Origin: Pogona vitticeps
Taxonomy: Eukaryota; Chordata; Lepidosauria; Squamata; Agamidae
Assembly (NCBI RefSeq): GCF_051106095.1
Contig: NC_135783.1
Span: 190,017,447 to 190,081,446 of the forward strand
Length of the DNA stretch: 64,000 nucleotides
Reading direction: 5' to 3'
Shown here: one piece after another, positions 25,998-54,486 of the stretch
Position numbering within the stretch: position 1 is the stretch's first letter
Layout of the letters: the number at the start of each line of letters is the position of its first letter
The notes under the pieces: generated by a model
The model's database searches: none
Told to the model about the DNA's origin: nothing
The model's input: only the letters and a program-made list of their open reading frames with translations
Translations under genes and position numbers: made by a program

Positions 25998-26060
25998 TTG
26001 TATTTATACCCTGCCTATCTAGTCATTTCGATCACTCTAGGCGGCTAAAAAGTTCCCTCC
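25917..26060 (-). repeat. LINE 3' end with (TTTA)n tail, minus strand
   Basis: About 80 bases of TTTA repeat run into GTATTTATACCCTGCCTATC and CTCTAGGCGGCT, the L2/CR1-type 3' terminus read from its tail. Confidence 0.8.
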
Positions 26061-26196
26061 CTCATCTAGGTTTAGATTAATTTGATTTGTTTATACATCT
26101 GGGGTGTTTCGGGTTTTATCGCTGCTTCACACTACTGCAAATTCCCTCCATGCCTGAAATGTGGACCTGGGTGTGGAAGAATAAAGCTTCCACCTT

Positions 26197-26197
<1 letters not shown>

Positions 26198-26230
<33 letters not shown>
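26198..26230. repeat. Poly(T) run
   Basis: About 32 T in a row. It may be the A-tail of a minus-strand retroposon, but no body is recognised beside it. Confidence 0.9.
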
Positions 26231-26233
<3 letters not shown>

Positions 26234-27590
26234 ACTTAGAGAGAGGGAAATCACATGACTGCTCTTGATCATTCATCTTTTAAAGTGGCTAAGGACTGTT
26301 CTGTTACAAATGACACAAAATTCGCTCCCAAATAGCCAAAGATTAAATGCAATGCTACTCTAGAAAGGCCAACTAATTTTGCAGGAGACCTAATAACAAT
26401 TGCCCAGTTTGACTGGAACAAAATGTCCATCTTTACTGGTCACTCAAAAGCTCAGGAACTGGGCTTTCTCCCCCTCTCCCACCCCACACAATTGTCGGTC
26501 CTTGCCACCCCCTCTTTAGAGGAAGAAATGGTGAATTATTCCCTAGGTAGGAGAGTCTTACCGTGAGGCACCATAAAAATACCCACTCTTTATTGCTGTA
26601 CTTCATCAAACCGCATTCTAAACTGCAATCAGACAAGAACTGCATTTTCCCTTTTGCGTGCTCAGGCTGATTAGCTTAAATTAAACCTCACGCCAATCAA
26701 GCTGGAAAAAAGGAAGGGCAAATGCTTCCCTCATGCACAACAGAGGTTTTTCAATAAATGAAGGGGAAAGAATTAAAAATAGCTGGTGCAAACTCCTATG
26801 CAACCTGGTAACCATTCAACACCTCTGAATCTTGCAGGCTGCTCCGTCTTCTTTCTGTGGTTCTATGCCTATAGAGAAGGATGGCGCTTTCAGATTTGCT
26901 TAAAAACTCTGCATGGTTCATTTCAGCCAGAGTAGGCCAAGGCAAAACCGAGAATGTGCTGTCGTTCTTGTGTAAAGGCAAAATTGCCATTAGCATTCTT
27001 CTAACGTTATTAGTTAAAAGGATAAAGTTCCTATTAAAGCACAAAAGGAACATGTTAAGTGTCCAGATACAGATCGATTTAACCCAACTGTCCTAGCCTT
27101 CATAAGCAATGAGAAGGGATGTGATGTGGGAAGTACAATCCAGCAGGTTCTCTTGTACAAAATCGAACGATTAGTTCAAATAAGCTAAGAACTGGCCTTC
27201 CAGATGTCTCAATTGGGATGTTGTGATCTACAACATCTGGAGGGCCTGTACTGAGCTAGGTAAACCAATGATCCAGCTTGCTCTAAGGGAACTAGTGGTG
27301 CCCCCACTAAAAGGAGAGGGGGACTTGGGGTGCTCCAGATATAGAACTGCTTAGAAAATGAAGGTGCCGGAGGAAGGTTCTCTACCATTAGTCTAGCACT
27401 CTCTATATTTTCCCAATAAAGAGAAAGGTCTTGAAGCTTGAACTACTACTAGTAGATACCTCCAATAGCACAACATCTGAAGAAGCAAAGGGCAGGTTCA
27501 TCACCCTTCAACAATGTTGGGGCCCCAAACTCCCCTGTAATTCAAAATCCATGTATAACTTTTACACCCCAAAAAACTCGAAAGCATAGT
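26231..27590. other. Intergenic; one degenerate MITE at 27196-27255
   Basis: At 27196-27255, GGCCTTCCAGATGTCTCAAT mirrors ACAACATCTGGAGGGCC, the worn arms of a foldback element. Nothing else is recognised. Confidence 0.4.
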
Positions 27591-27702
<112 letters not shown>

Positions 27703-27754
27703 TTGTCTCCCATAGAGTTCACAATCCTTTCCACACAGCACTATGTGTAATGAG

Positions 27755-27885
27755 CCTTAAAGGTCCTCGTGACCCCCTGATCTACGGGCTGCATAAGAAA
27801 CGTGTGTAGGCGGAAGTAGACCCCTTTGAAACCTTCAGTGTTGAACTCAAGGGGTTCTGGCTTGCCAGGGGCACAGCATTTATTT
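27755..27885 (+). repeat. Unclassified dispersed repeat, copy 2
   Basis: CTTAAAGGTCCTCGTGACCC, TAGACCCCTTTGAAACCTTC, AGTGTTGAACTCAAGGGG and GCCAGGGGCACAGCATTTAT match copy 1 at 25675. It ends next to the SINE at 27903. Confidence 0.7.
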
Positions 27886-27902
27886 ATTTGAAGATTTGGT
27901 TG

Positions 27903-28249
27903 CTTAAAGGTAAAGGTTCCCCTTGACAATTTTTGTCCAGTCGTGTTCGACTCTAGAGGGCAGTGCTCATCCCCATTTCCAAGCCATAGAGCCAGCGTTT
28001 TGTCTGAAGACAATCTTCCATGGTCACATGGCCAGTGCGACTTAGACACGGAATGCTGTTACCTTCCCACCGAGGTGGTCCCTATTTATCTACTCGCATT
28101 TGCATGCTTTCGAACCGCTAGGTTGGCGAGGAGCTGGGACAAGCGACGGGCGCTCACTCTGTCACGTGGATTCGATCTTACGACTGCTTGGTCTTCTGAC
28201 CCTGCAGCATAGGCTTCTGCGGTTTATCCCACAGCGCCACCACATCCCT
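27903..28249 (-). mobile_element. Long tRNA-derived SINE, near full length, minus strand
   Basis: On the minus strand a tRNA-like head GGTGGCGCTGTGGGATAAAC (box A) and GTAAGATCGAATCCACG (box B) leads to a 250-bp body and an ACCTTTACC tail. The target duplication GATTTGGTTG lies at 27893-27902 and 28250-28259, a perfect 10 of 10. A second copy lies at 47022. Confidence 0.9.
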
Positions 28250-28259
28250 GATTTGGTTG

Positions 28260-29928
28260 GTTAGTGGGTTAAAAAAAACATGAATAACCAAAACCATGCC
28301 GTTCAGACCCATGCAGTTCCAGGGGGGGAGTGTATATGGTGAAAGGATACCTATCACTTTCATGGGACCATTTCTGTTCTGCCCATGTGAAAACCTTTAC
28401 ATGCATCATTGAAAAAGCAGATTTTGTGTCAGGCCCCTATATAATCTTCACACATAGGAACTAGAACAAGCACTCTGTATTGGGGCGGGGGAATATGTCA
28501 TTTCCACATGTCTCAATAGGAGTTTAATTGCAAGTACATCAACACAAAATTAAAAAGCTGATTTCAATTGGCAAATACAATTAAAAGCAGTCTTTTATCT
28601 CCAATCTTCTCCAAAATTATCTATTAGTGTCTAGTAATTTGCATATAGCTGGTTGGATAGCTCTGTGAGTTAGGTTTCTGGGTGTGGAGCTTTATAGCAC
28701 ACAATTATTATTAATTTCCATATGTGTTACAATGTTGGGAGAGACATGCATGCTCAGTATCCTTAATTTTCCTTTTTGGAACTGAATATACAGGGTTCTG
28801 TATCCAACTTCTTAAATTAGAGTTTGGAAGTCATTATAATTAATTCTCTCTCTCTCTTTTGCAGTAACTAAGACAAAACTAGGTTATATTATGAGAATGC
28901 CATTGCTTTTGCAGTGTAACTAGTTTCAGTTACTTTTATAGTTACAAGAGGCGTATGGCCTTACTACTTAGGACCAATGTCCCTTTCAATGTTAACTGTT
29001 TTGCTCACTTGTGAACAAGAAAACAATGTAACTCTTTTAAAATGTGACGATAACGGTGGTTTTTACGGGGCCTTGGAATATAAGTGTCTTTTATATATAT
29101 TTTCCCAATATATTTTTCAAATGTAACTCGCCAAGCCCCCTCCCCACCTACTCCGTGATATACGTACACGGCTTTATGACACAGCCAGCTCTCAGAACTT
29201 TTAGTCGTTTTTAGAAATACTCTCGTTAAATAATGTAATATGCTATGGATAAATATATACCATCATCACAGACTGTTATACTTTAGTTTGCAATATTCAG
29301 AGCTGTGGTAATGTGAAACACTCCTGAGGATTACTAAAGAACTCAACGCCTACCTCAGAGTCTTTCCAAATTCTTTTTTTTTTAAATGAGTAATGAGAGT
29401 CTCCTATCTATATTATGCTTAAAACTGCCTCTGTTTTCTTCGGCTGTTAGAACAATGTGTCTCCAAGTGAAATAATGCACCCCCCGGGAATCATTACAGG
29501 CATTTAGCCCTGCTTACTACTTGGATGTGGAGCTATTCAAAGTAAAGAAAGAACAGCAAAATTAATTTCACTTAGCGAGCTTTAAAAGTGAACAAAGGAT
29601 ACATCCACACCATCTATTTAAAATGTGTTGAACAGTCATCCACCCTTCCTGCATTCATAACAACTCCACTGCTGACAAAAATGAGGGACAGCTAATCAAA
29701 AAAAAAAAAATCTCAGTACATCTCCAAACTCAAATGGCCGGGGCACTTTTATGCTTCAGACTTAGAGACGTCCTGCTACTCCTCTAATACTCTGTGTCAA
29801 CACAGAGCATGCCCTGCACCTGCCGCTATCTTAGGCCACAGCTATACATTCAGAGAGGGCCAAATTTGCTTCACAGATCCCTGGCTCTTTTCTACACTGG
29901 CCAAGGCTGAAGTCCAAAACATCGAAAG
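28260..29928. other. No gene recognised
   Basis: AT-rich intergenic sequence. At 28645-28690, TGGTTGGATAGCTCTGTGAG resembles a SINE box A stub. Confidence 0.35.
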
Positions 29929-30054
29929 CAAGGGTTCCCAACCTTGGGCAACCCAGGTGTTCTTGGACTGCAATCTCCAGAAGCCTTCAGCACCAGTTGT
30001 TTCTGGGAGTTGCAGTCCAAGAACATCTGGGTTGCCCAAGGTTGGGAACCACTG
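29929..30054. mobile_element. Palindromic hAT MITE
   Basis: CAAGGGTTCCCAACCTTGGG against CCCAAGGTTGGGAACCACTG, with inner arms GGACTGCAATCTCCAGAAGC and TTTCTGGGAGTTGCAGTCC. The 8-base flanks agree at only 5 positions, so the insertion site is not proven. Confidence 0.85.
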
Positions 30055-30799
30055 ATCTATGGGGCAACAGGTTAAGAACCATTGCTTTAAAGACAGTCAT
30101 GGAAGGTAAAATAAAGTTAAGTTTAAACCAACACTTCTGTTGTGATAGACCCACTTTTCCTGCATATAGACACCGAATGCGGTATTGAGCCGGTCTGAAA
30201 GAACTACCGTCAGATCACTGTAACATGGGGCTCCTGGTCTATGATATTTATGTCTTAGCAAGAACTCAGCAGATTCTGATTCACCTCTTCTAGACCTGTT
30301 GTGCTCAGCCAAATGACAATCAGACAAACCATCCCATATTTTATTTTTCATGCTGAAGGGTTTGTCAGTGAAGCTGAGCGCAATGCCATCCGGAGGTCAG
30401 ACTCCATTATGAGCCTGGACTCCTAACGAGGTCACCCAGGGCAGAATAGTCACAGCTGAGACACCAGACTAAGATGCACCTGCATTCTTCATGGGTAACC
30501 ACCACATCATCCAAAGAGAGTGGATAGCTCCAGTGGTGATGACACAGTGTGGCAGATAGTGGGCGGCAGCAGAAGCAGAAGCAGAAGGTGACACTTGCGG
30601 AGGAGGCAACAGCAGTAGCAATCAAGCCAGCTTTTGTTAGTACTGCATAGAAGGTGGCAGTGATAAACCATTGCTGTACTCTTGAAAGTAGAAGGCAACA
30701 GTAAGGCACTACTGAAGTTTTCATTCCTTGAAAATCCTATGGTGAGGCAGTCCAAAACGATACAAGAGACAGTAGTGGAAGATGAGAGTCCCAGATCAG

Positions 30800-31655
30800 A
30801 AAGCTGCTGGAGAAGAATAAATGACAGGTATGAATAGCACCATCACTAATAATGCGACTAAATTAAATCCAGAAAGACGTCCAATAGCTGACAATCACAG
30901 GGGTGAAAAGGAAGTCCAATGCTGCACAATACATACAATTGGAACATGGAACACAAGAAGTATAAATCAACGAAAACTGGAAACTGTAAAACAAGAAATG
31001 GAATGTATTAACATTGCAGTGCTTGGTGTCAGTGAACGAAAGTGGATTGGAATAGGGCATTTTCAGTCAAACAGCTACAAAGTGTACTTCTCTGGAAGTG
31101 ATAAACCCGAAAGAAACAGAGTGTACTGTTTCTAGTACTGTACTGAGGCAATATGTAACACAGGCAATTAGGGACTATCATTCAAGATCTGGTCAAATAC
31201 TATCAGACAGCCTTTGACTGTGTGCATCATAAGAAACTATGGGTTGTTCTGGAAAAAAAGAAAAACAATGAAAATGAGACTTTCTTACATTGGGCATATC
31301 ATGAGAAGGCAAGATCCTCTGGAAAAGATAATTCTGGGAAAAGTTGAAGACAGCTGGAAAAGAGGAAGACAAAATATGAGATGGGCTGACTTGCCATAAA
31401 TAGGAGGCAATAGAAGAAACCCCAATAATAATAAAAAGAAAAGAACTGATTTCCCAGCTGTACAGATGTCTTGTCAGGGCACACACACACATCCTGGAAA
31501 GCCAAAGCCAAATTTTAAAAGTAGCCAGTCCATAGGGCTTTCTGAATGTTGGTACTGACAAACATGAAGTAGAGGTTTGCATTAAAAATAAAAAAGAAGA
31601 AGAAGACATTGCTTCAATATAGTTTGGGAAATCTGGTTCGGGTATGGAAACCAAG
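30800..31655 (+). mobile_element. Bov-B (RTE) LINE with large internal deletion
   Basis: At 30935-31125 the frame reads IGTWNTRSINQRKLETVKQE then CINIAVLGVSERKWIGIGHF, the AP-endonuclease domain of Bov-B/RTE. It is followed within about 80 bases by YQTAFDCVHHKKLW (RT) and at 31270-31397 by MRLSYIGHIMRRQDPLEKII and GKVEDSWKRGRQNMRWAD (the ORF C-terminus). Most of the reverse transcriptase is missing and the frame is broken. An A-rich end lies near 31600. Sequence from 30390 to 30800 may be its 5' region, but this is less sure. Confidence 0.9.
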
Positions 31656-31861
31656 TCCGCCTTAACTGCCTGTATAAATTGTCACATAACAATACCTGTC
31701 ACTTAAGTTCTTAATTAATAGACAGAGAAAACGTATCTCATTTTTTCCTTATTTCTCAAGGGGCATACCTGTTTCTAACTACATGCCCCCAAACACCTGA
31801 AAGATCCTTTCTTACCACAGACCAGCATACTTTCCACAGGTAAAACCACCTGGGACACCTG

Positions 31862-32256
<395 letters not shown>

Positions 32257-33753
32257 AAAACTCTACGCTCTCAGGTGTTGTGCAGGATGGTATCCCGTCA
32301 CCACCGCGAATGGGTGGGGTGGGGTGGGGGAAGCACCTCAGAACAGCAAAGCACTTGGGGTGTCCCCCCCCCTCCAGTTAGTGTATGCTCAGCTTGTCCT
32401 TCAGTAATCCCTAAAGAGCCAGCCGTGGGCCTGGCAGGGGCTTGCCGTTTTCCTTCTTTTAAAGCAAGGTTGGACCATCCCTGGAGGTTCAGCAGCCACA
32501 GAACCCACACACACCCCCAGGTCTCCCTGGATGTTGGAGGGCGGGCGGCCATCTGCCGCCCTTCCAACTACAGTACGTACTATTCATTTTCTTACCTGGG
32601 GTGGAAAAAATATCCCCTTTGTGCCCTCTAGTGGCTGCAAGCAGAAATTTCTTCAATTTATTTGTTTGTTTGACTGATTTTTGGCCATCTCTGTACTCAA
32701 AAGAGTTTTCTATTTGGGGAGTGAAAAGCCTCACCTAGCCTGAAACTGCTGGGAGTGAGAAAAATAAGGCAAATTTTCCCCCACCCCAGCTATAAAGAGG
32801 TGGTTTGAGATCCAGGGGGCCATAGGAAAAGTTTAATAGTCCATAAGCACGCTAATAAAAAGAGCCATCAACAGAAGCTGCTATTATTATTGCTATTAAT
32901 GTTATTATTATTATTATGCAGTTGAGCACAAAATATGCAATTAAAAATATGCAACTGAAAAGTGATTGATGTGCAGCTGGGGAAAACAGAAAATTAGACA
33001 GGTGATGCACAATGGTTTGTTAAGAGATTCAATGACAGGCGATGTCATGTAACACAATTTTCAACTGCACCATTTTGGGACCACCTGGATGCTTTTAAAA
33101 AGAAAATCAACAGCCTTGCACTCATTGCCCAAGTGTTCAACTCTTGGACCAGAAAAGGGCAAACTGTGGTCCTGAAAGTGTTTTGGCAGTTCCCTTGTGG
33201 CGCATGACCCCAAAACAATATCCTTGCATTCACGGAGGTGGGGGAAGAAGCAGGAAGACAACAAAGGCTGTTGCCTCAGTGTGTGTGTGCGCACACGTGT
33301 GTGTGTGTGTGAGAGAGAGGCAGTGTCCAAAGGAGAAGGAGTCACCAGTGTCAAAGATTGCTGAAAAGAGGACTGAAAAAACTGACATTTAAGGATCTCT
33401 GATCCTATTCCTCTGAAGTCTCCAAGCTTGGAAACCAACCTCAGAGTGAAAGAGGCTAGGGGGAAGTTTGGCTTTGTTAGGCAAGGAGGTTGTTAAGCCT
33501 GGGCACCCATCTCCGCTGTTTCACAGCTGGCTTGATTAATCATCAGTTGAGCAACCCTGGATGACGCCTTCTTTTGACCACAAGTGCTGTGGACTGTGAA
33601 CCCACTACAAATCACACACATACACAAACACCAGAAAAACATGCTACTCTAGTCTACCCAGAAATCCTTTTTATTTTAATTTGTTACTAAGTCACTATTG
33701 TCTCCTCCTACAAGGTTTTTCTTTAATCTTGTTGGAAGGGGAATATTTATGTA
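32257..33753. other. No gene recognised
   Basis: Intergenic sequence with short AT trinucleotide repeats near 32880-32930 and a (GT)n run at 33280-33312. Confidence 0.4.
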
Positions 33754-34092
33754 CAGTATGGCCACCACCACCCCATACCTGCTGGGGATTGGTTCTGTGG
33801 TTACTGAAAACCATGGATAATGGTGAACACTATATATATACATGGGATGATTAACGAGGGGGGGAAAGTAATTCTTTCATGCATTCCCAGAACTGGCCAC
33901 TAGAGAGCACCAGAGACCATACTATGTATTCTTCACTAACTTGTATACATAGCAGTCTCTGGCTCCTTCTAGTGGCTGGTTCCAATAATGCAGGTGAAAA
34001 TATTTTTCTGGATTTTTTTTTCTTTTAATATTTTCAAACTGTAGATAAGTGAACCAGTTAGTACTGATCCCATGGATAAGGGGGTCCTACTG
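33754..34092. mobile_element. Tigger/pogo-like MITE, 339 bp
   Basis: The left end CAGTATGGCCACCACCACC and the right end read backwards (CAGTAGGACCCCCTTATCCA) are inverted copies. CTGGGGATTGGTTCTGTGG and GATAAGTGAACCAG are Tigger-like. TA precedes the left end; the right flank is TT. No transposase is seen. Confidence 0.7.
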
Positions 34093-34165
34093 TTTTTATA
34101 TGCCACCTTTTCCCCCATAGGGGGAACAAGGCAGCTCACAACTACGATAAACAAAGTTGTCAAAG
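34093..34165 (-). repeat. LINE 3' end fragment, minus strand
   Basis: TTTTATATGCCACCTTTTCC, then GGAACAAGGCAGCTCACAAC, is the L2/CR1-type 3' terminus. Confidence 0.55.
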
Positions 34166-37100
34166 GAGTGACTGGTAGAATGGAGACAGATGCACCCCCA
34201 TGTAAATGTTGTGCATCAGATGGAACTGCAATTTCCATTGTAGGAAAAGTAACAAAACAAGCATGTTGCACATGCAGCTCATGGACCTACAACTTTTTCC
34301 TGAAACCTTTCATTACAACGGTTTCTTTTTCTATTTCTCTCAAATGTTCCACTTGCCTTTTTCAGTCCAGAGCACAAGGCCAATTCCTTCCTTAACCACT
34401 GCTATTTCATACTGAAAGGGGGCAGATCTTCAGGTTAAACACAGACTGAGATACAAGGTGGTACTGCAACCCTCTGATAACATTCATCCAATCCCATGCA
34501 GGCTAACCCCACTAGAGGGAGCATTCAGACAAACACTCCATGACACCTGTCCTCTGATTAATAGTCAGCATAGTCACTATATCATACAGCAAGCGCCTCC
34601 CAGCTGGTGCGACTCTTGTTCTCGCGTGACAAAAGCATTTACCCCATGGCTATACCAACTATAGTGTAAATTTCCACATACTAGCTTCAGATTCCCAGAT
34701 TCCTGGAAATCTCTCCACAATTAGGACTGGAATGGACAAATTTGTTTGCATGCTTTTTCTGTTTGTATTTTTAAATGTTAGCAGACAGGACTGCAATCCT
34801 CACGACAGGGCTGTACGTGTTTGCATGTGAGCCCCTAGAAAGCTCCTTCCCATACAAGCCAGCCAGCCGGGGTGGAGGAAGGCTGTTGCCTTGCGTTAAA
34901 AAGCAAGGTGGGCAACACTGCTGACGCCACACCTGCAGCAGCAGCAGAGCAAGAGCAAATTCTAGCAGGCTTGCTTCTACTATTCACAGGGGTTGAAACA
35001 GATTGGCTTCACTGGCATTTTACAAGGTGGTGAATGAGGAAAAAGGGCCCCTTTGTAATAAGGCTCCCCCAAGCACCCAGTCAGCATGGCCAGGGGCAGC
35101 CTTGAGGGCCGAAAGACGCTCGAGTGCCAACAGCGAAAGAAAACAACTTTTCTAAGCTTCTATTGCGACTGTGCTCCTACGTGGCCAGAAGAGGGAGGAT
35201 GCGAGATAACAAAACCTAAACATGTCCCAGTTAAGGATGATCCTCTAGAACTGGCATAGATCACATTAGCTAAAGAACAAGGTGAAGGTGCCTTTGATAT
35301 CATGTGTGACCTTGTTAGGTCCTCCAATTTGTGTTGCCAGAATAGATGTACGGGCAGAGTTGGCATTTCGGTCTGTGGCAGGGTTTAGTCCCCATTTGTG
35401 TTGCTGTTTTGTGGTCCATTGTGTTTGTTTGCTTGAGGTTGAGTGTTTGCCTGTAGGCAAGCAAGAGCTCCTGTTCAGTGAGCCACACTAATGGGAAGGT
35501 ATGTAAATTAAATAAAAATACATTAGCAATGTTGCAACCATCTCACATGACAGGTATTTCTGCCTTAGTGGAATATGAAGTGTTAATGTTAAGACTTGTG
35601 ACCACAGAGCCACCCCCTTTTAAGATGATATTACTTTTAAGGGCAGGATGACTTCTCAGTGAACAGTGACAGCATGCAAGTGAGGCTTGAGTTAATTCAC
35701 CTTTAACTCTTAACTGGCAAGACTCTTGTCTCATCCATGAGATTTCTGAAGCTGCAAAGACAAGCTGTCAGTTACATTTTTCTTCTGAAACCACACAGTA
35801 CTCTTGAGACTACAGGCCATGTCCCAAAACTATTCCTGGGACCTACAGAAAAAAGAACTACAACTGAACACACAATTCTGCCTGTAGAGCAAGATGTATC
35901 CATCAGGAGATGATCCTTCTGGGTTGCCTTATTCCAAGTTCTCCTGGCTTCATACAGATATCTGCCCTTTTAAGAAAATAAAGACATGATTAATCAAGTG
36001 GCATTAAAAACAATTTAGCATTAACCATCCAGAAGCATTGCTGACCAAAGATTATACACCCATTCCTTGTTCCTCTGTGAATAACTCTCTCTAGAAAGAG
36101 CACAGTATTACTAGACCCTCTCTTCTTGACATCCATTTACAGGTGATGTAGACTTCACAGGGTTGGATACAACCAAGCAGAACCCTAAGCATCAAAAAAT
36201 TGTGTGTGTGCCAAGCCCTTGCATTACCTAACACCATTTAAGAGTTTAACAGTTAGGGTGCTACATATTTAAATGTGTAGATGGGTCATATTCTGGATTA
36301 CAGCACAGAACACTCACCAGACAGGTTAGATGCCTTTCATCCTTCTTGGCCTTGAGACAAACACAAGCCAGCATCCAGTTTGGGAGGTGCTGGTGCCAGG
36401 CAGAGCTACTATTGGCCCGGAGCAGCAGAGGGAGTAATTAGCAAGGCACCCTCTTGTCTCATTTCCTCTCTTGGTGCTACATCCCTCCTAGGAATCCTGA
36501 AACACTCATACTACAGTATTTGGCCAATTGCCGTCAAGGAGTGCCAGGTTGTTCCAGACCCAAGAGATAAATAGGTTTGTTTTAGTAACCCTCTAAAAAC
36601 TAGGTGTGCTTTCAGGCTCAACAGCTGTAGGACTGTTTCACCACTTTGTCTTTCGCACCACAGAAAACTTGAACCCAATTACTGAGGGTAATTCAAGGAA
36701 AGATGACGGTAAACGGTTGTGATTTTGGTGTGTTGTTTGCGTATTTCTGCTTATGGGAAGGCAGGCCACACAATACCATGAGCAACATCAAAATCTGCCT
36801 GTAAGGGCATTGGATTGAGCACTGTAACGCCTAGAGAGGTGATTCTCCACACTTTCCAGGATTTCACCTCCTAAAAGCTGAAGGCCACTTGGCCAACACT
36901 GAGGAGTTCTCAGAGCTTAAGTCCAACATATGGGGCGGGGGGGAGGTGTTTCACAGGTTAGGAGCCAGATAATGGCCTAGATAAAATACCTAAGTGAACT
37001 TAGCATGCAAAACTTCCAGCTTTGGCTACAAAACAGTGAAGTTATTATGAGGGCCAAAAAAACCCTTCTCAAATGTATCAGAGGAAAGCCAACTCCCAGC

Positions 37101-38145
37101 ATTTTCATACCAGAAAAAGTGAAGCATGGCCTGTCCACTATGGTTGGGGTGTAGCTTCAGTACTCACCACCAACCAAAAAACTGGTGGCCGACTGCTTGC
37201 CCGTCAGTTCAGGAGCAAGCAGGCAGTTTCTTCTACCTGACTGTCAAGAGGTTTTGGAACAGCAAACTTGCAATTGCCCCCACTTACCAATGCACTGGGA
37301 ATTTGGCAGGAACGGGCTACAGGCTGCGTGAAGGTCCGTACGCACAGCATTTGATTATATAGATTGCCTAAGAGCACCAGGTGCAGCAGCTGTACAAGAA
37401 ACACTGTTAAAAACACCTTGCTGCGCTTGTCCTCTGCAATAACTCAAAATACCCACCCACCTTCCTCAATCAGCAACAGACACCGGTCTACATCTTATCA
37501 TTTTAAACACTGGCATCGTTTTTTTCATTGCAGATAAAACGTCTCTTGTTCTCTTTTCAATCGATTCCTATTATTACAGATTTACACCAAGTCTTAAAAT
37601 CTTCCCATTCACAAGATGTGTTTTTCTGTAAAATTAATAAAGGTGGATGGCGAAAACTCTAGCAAGGCTCACAGCTCCAAGAATACAGCTGTATAGTAAT
37701 AAACATCTCATCTCTCTCTCTCTCTTCTTAGAAATAAGCTGGTGGCAGCATCTGTTTCGAGGAAGGTACTGTGATTCAGAGAACCATACCTTCTTGGAAA
37801 CATGGATAAGGAGGTCGACTGAGCAAAACGTTAAGATTTCTCATTTCTTGACATGGTTAGTGCAACTTTTATTTATGAGGTCCGCTTTAAAAAGAAAGAG
37901 AAGGCAGGGGACCAGTATTTTACAGCATTTAAACAGATTCTAAATTGTAACCCCCCAAAAACAGAATGGAGAAATACACTGAGGATACTTGACAACATAA
38001 ACGAAAAATGGCGCTCGTTTCCAGAGGCCACCAGAATTATTATTTTTTTCTCTTCTTCTCTCAAATCCAGTTGCTTGGAAACCGTTTGTGTTGACCGGTA
38101 ACCAGGCTGCTTTTCTAGAAATCAAGGAATTCAAAACGACAAACT
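34166..38145. other. No gene recognised downstream of NABP1
   Basis: Several short frames occur, none with a family motif. At 36840-36940 there is a very worn foldback-type repeat (TTTCCAGGATTTCACCTCC and CTTAAGTCCAACATATGG). Confidence 0.4.
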
Positions 38146-38151
38146 TTTATT
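38146..38151 (-). promoter_or_regulatory. Candidate NABP1 polyadenylation signal
   Basis: TTTATT on the plus strand reads AATAAA on the minus strand, about 1.3 kb after the NABP1 stop. If used, the 3' UTR would contain the hAT MITE at 38642-38777 and the GGGA tract at 38911-38951. Other AATAAA hexamers occur further downstream (near 37868), so the choice is a guess. Confidence 0.22.
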
Positions 38152-38641
38152 CGTGTTGAACAGGCACTTGAGAACTCAGCTGGAAACTCTCAAGGGTGTA
38201 TGTGTATGTGTGTGTTAGCACTCACTTTCATACCTATGTTTTATGTGCGGCTGTTCACTTAAATACATTCTACGAGAATGTGTACCATCGACAGGACCAA
38301 GTGGCAGGGAGTTTCCTGGACTGCAAATGAAGACATGGGATGAGCCTACACTGGAGAACTAAATAATAAGAATACTTCTTCACAAAAACAAAATGTGCAT
38401 GTCAGGAGGATTTCAACCCCGATTTCAAACTAATCATGCTAATTTCCTGTATTTAAGGATCCTCTTGCCCCCCAATCAAGTTTACTACCGCAGCTAGGAT
38501 CCTGCAGCTCTGGAAGCCTTCAACATCTTCAGGACACCGTAAGAAACTGCAGGTGTATGTCAAGAAATGTCTGGCTGAATCTCTGCAAAACTTTCCATAC
38601 TGTCAAATCCTGCAGGGGTTATTAGCTTCTATACTCTAGAC

Positions 38642-38777
38642 CAGTGGTTCTTAACCTTTGTTACTCGGATGCTTTTGAACTGCAACTCCCAGAAACCCCA
38701 GCCAGCACAGCTGGTGGTGAAGGCTTCTGGGAGTTGCAGTCCAAAAACATCTGAGTAGCAAAGGTTAAGAACCAGTG
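38642..38777. mobile_element. Palindromic hAT MITE with perfect CTCTAGAC target duplication
   Basis: The ends CAGTGGTTCTTAACCTTTG and CAAAGGTTAAGAACCAGTG are inverted copies. The flanks CTCTAGAC (38634-38641 and 38778-38785) are identical. It is very similar to the copy at 14460 and lies in the presumed NABP1 3' UTR. Confidence 0.95.
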
Positions 38778-38910
38778 CTCTAGACTGAAAACAGAAAAGG
38801 AAGTTGTTTGGCATACAGCAGGAACGCCTATTATGGTTCTCGGGAGAAGGGCAAAAGAAGAATGGCCATCTCCAGTGGAACTCGGCCACCAAGCCCACCA
38901 CCACCACAAC

Positions 38911-38951
38911 AGGGAGGGAGGGAGGGAGGGAGGGAGGGAGGGAGGGAGGGA
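38911..38951. repeat. (GGGA)n microsatellite
   Basis: About ten units of AGGG, in the presumed 3' UTR of NABP1. Confidence 0.95.
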
Positions 38952-39487
38952 AGAAGGATAGAAGGACTGTTTTCTATGACATCCCTGGACAGCTGGTCTG
39001 CACTTGTCCTCAGGCCGTTTTAATGGAACCCTGACTGGTTAGATGGAATGCGCTTCCTGTGTTTCGTCCGCAAAATCCCCCTAATCATAAGGGAGAATTA
39101 GCTTCAGAACAGACACGGAACATCTTAAGGCGGTATTAATTCAAACCAAAATAAAAATAAGCATCCAGCAAAGTAGGTGAGTTTGTTTTGGAAACCGACA
39201 TCTCGTATTCGGTGATGAACAAAATTTCCAACAATGATTTCCCCCTATTTTAAGACATATTCCTCTTGGGAGTAACGCAGTTACCAGCAGCTTCCGTAGC
39301 ACTGAATTTACGAGTCGAGGCGGAGGGAGCCCAAGAGAGAATGTGCCCTTCTCTCGTGACAAACAGAAGGCTGAAAACCAGAAGAAAGGGTAAACCCTTT
39401 TTCACAGTTAACCACAAATAAAAGTGCAGGAAGTGTTCAAGTTGGGCACAAGGTTTAGACGGACACAGTGTGGCGTTTTTGGCTTGG

Positions 39488-54486
<14,999 letters not shown>

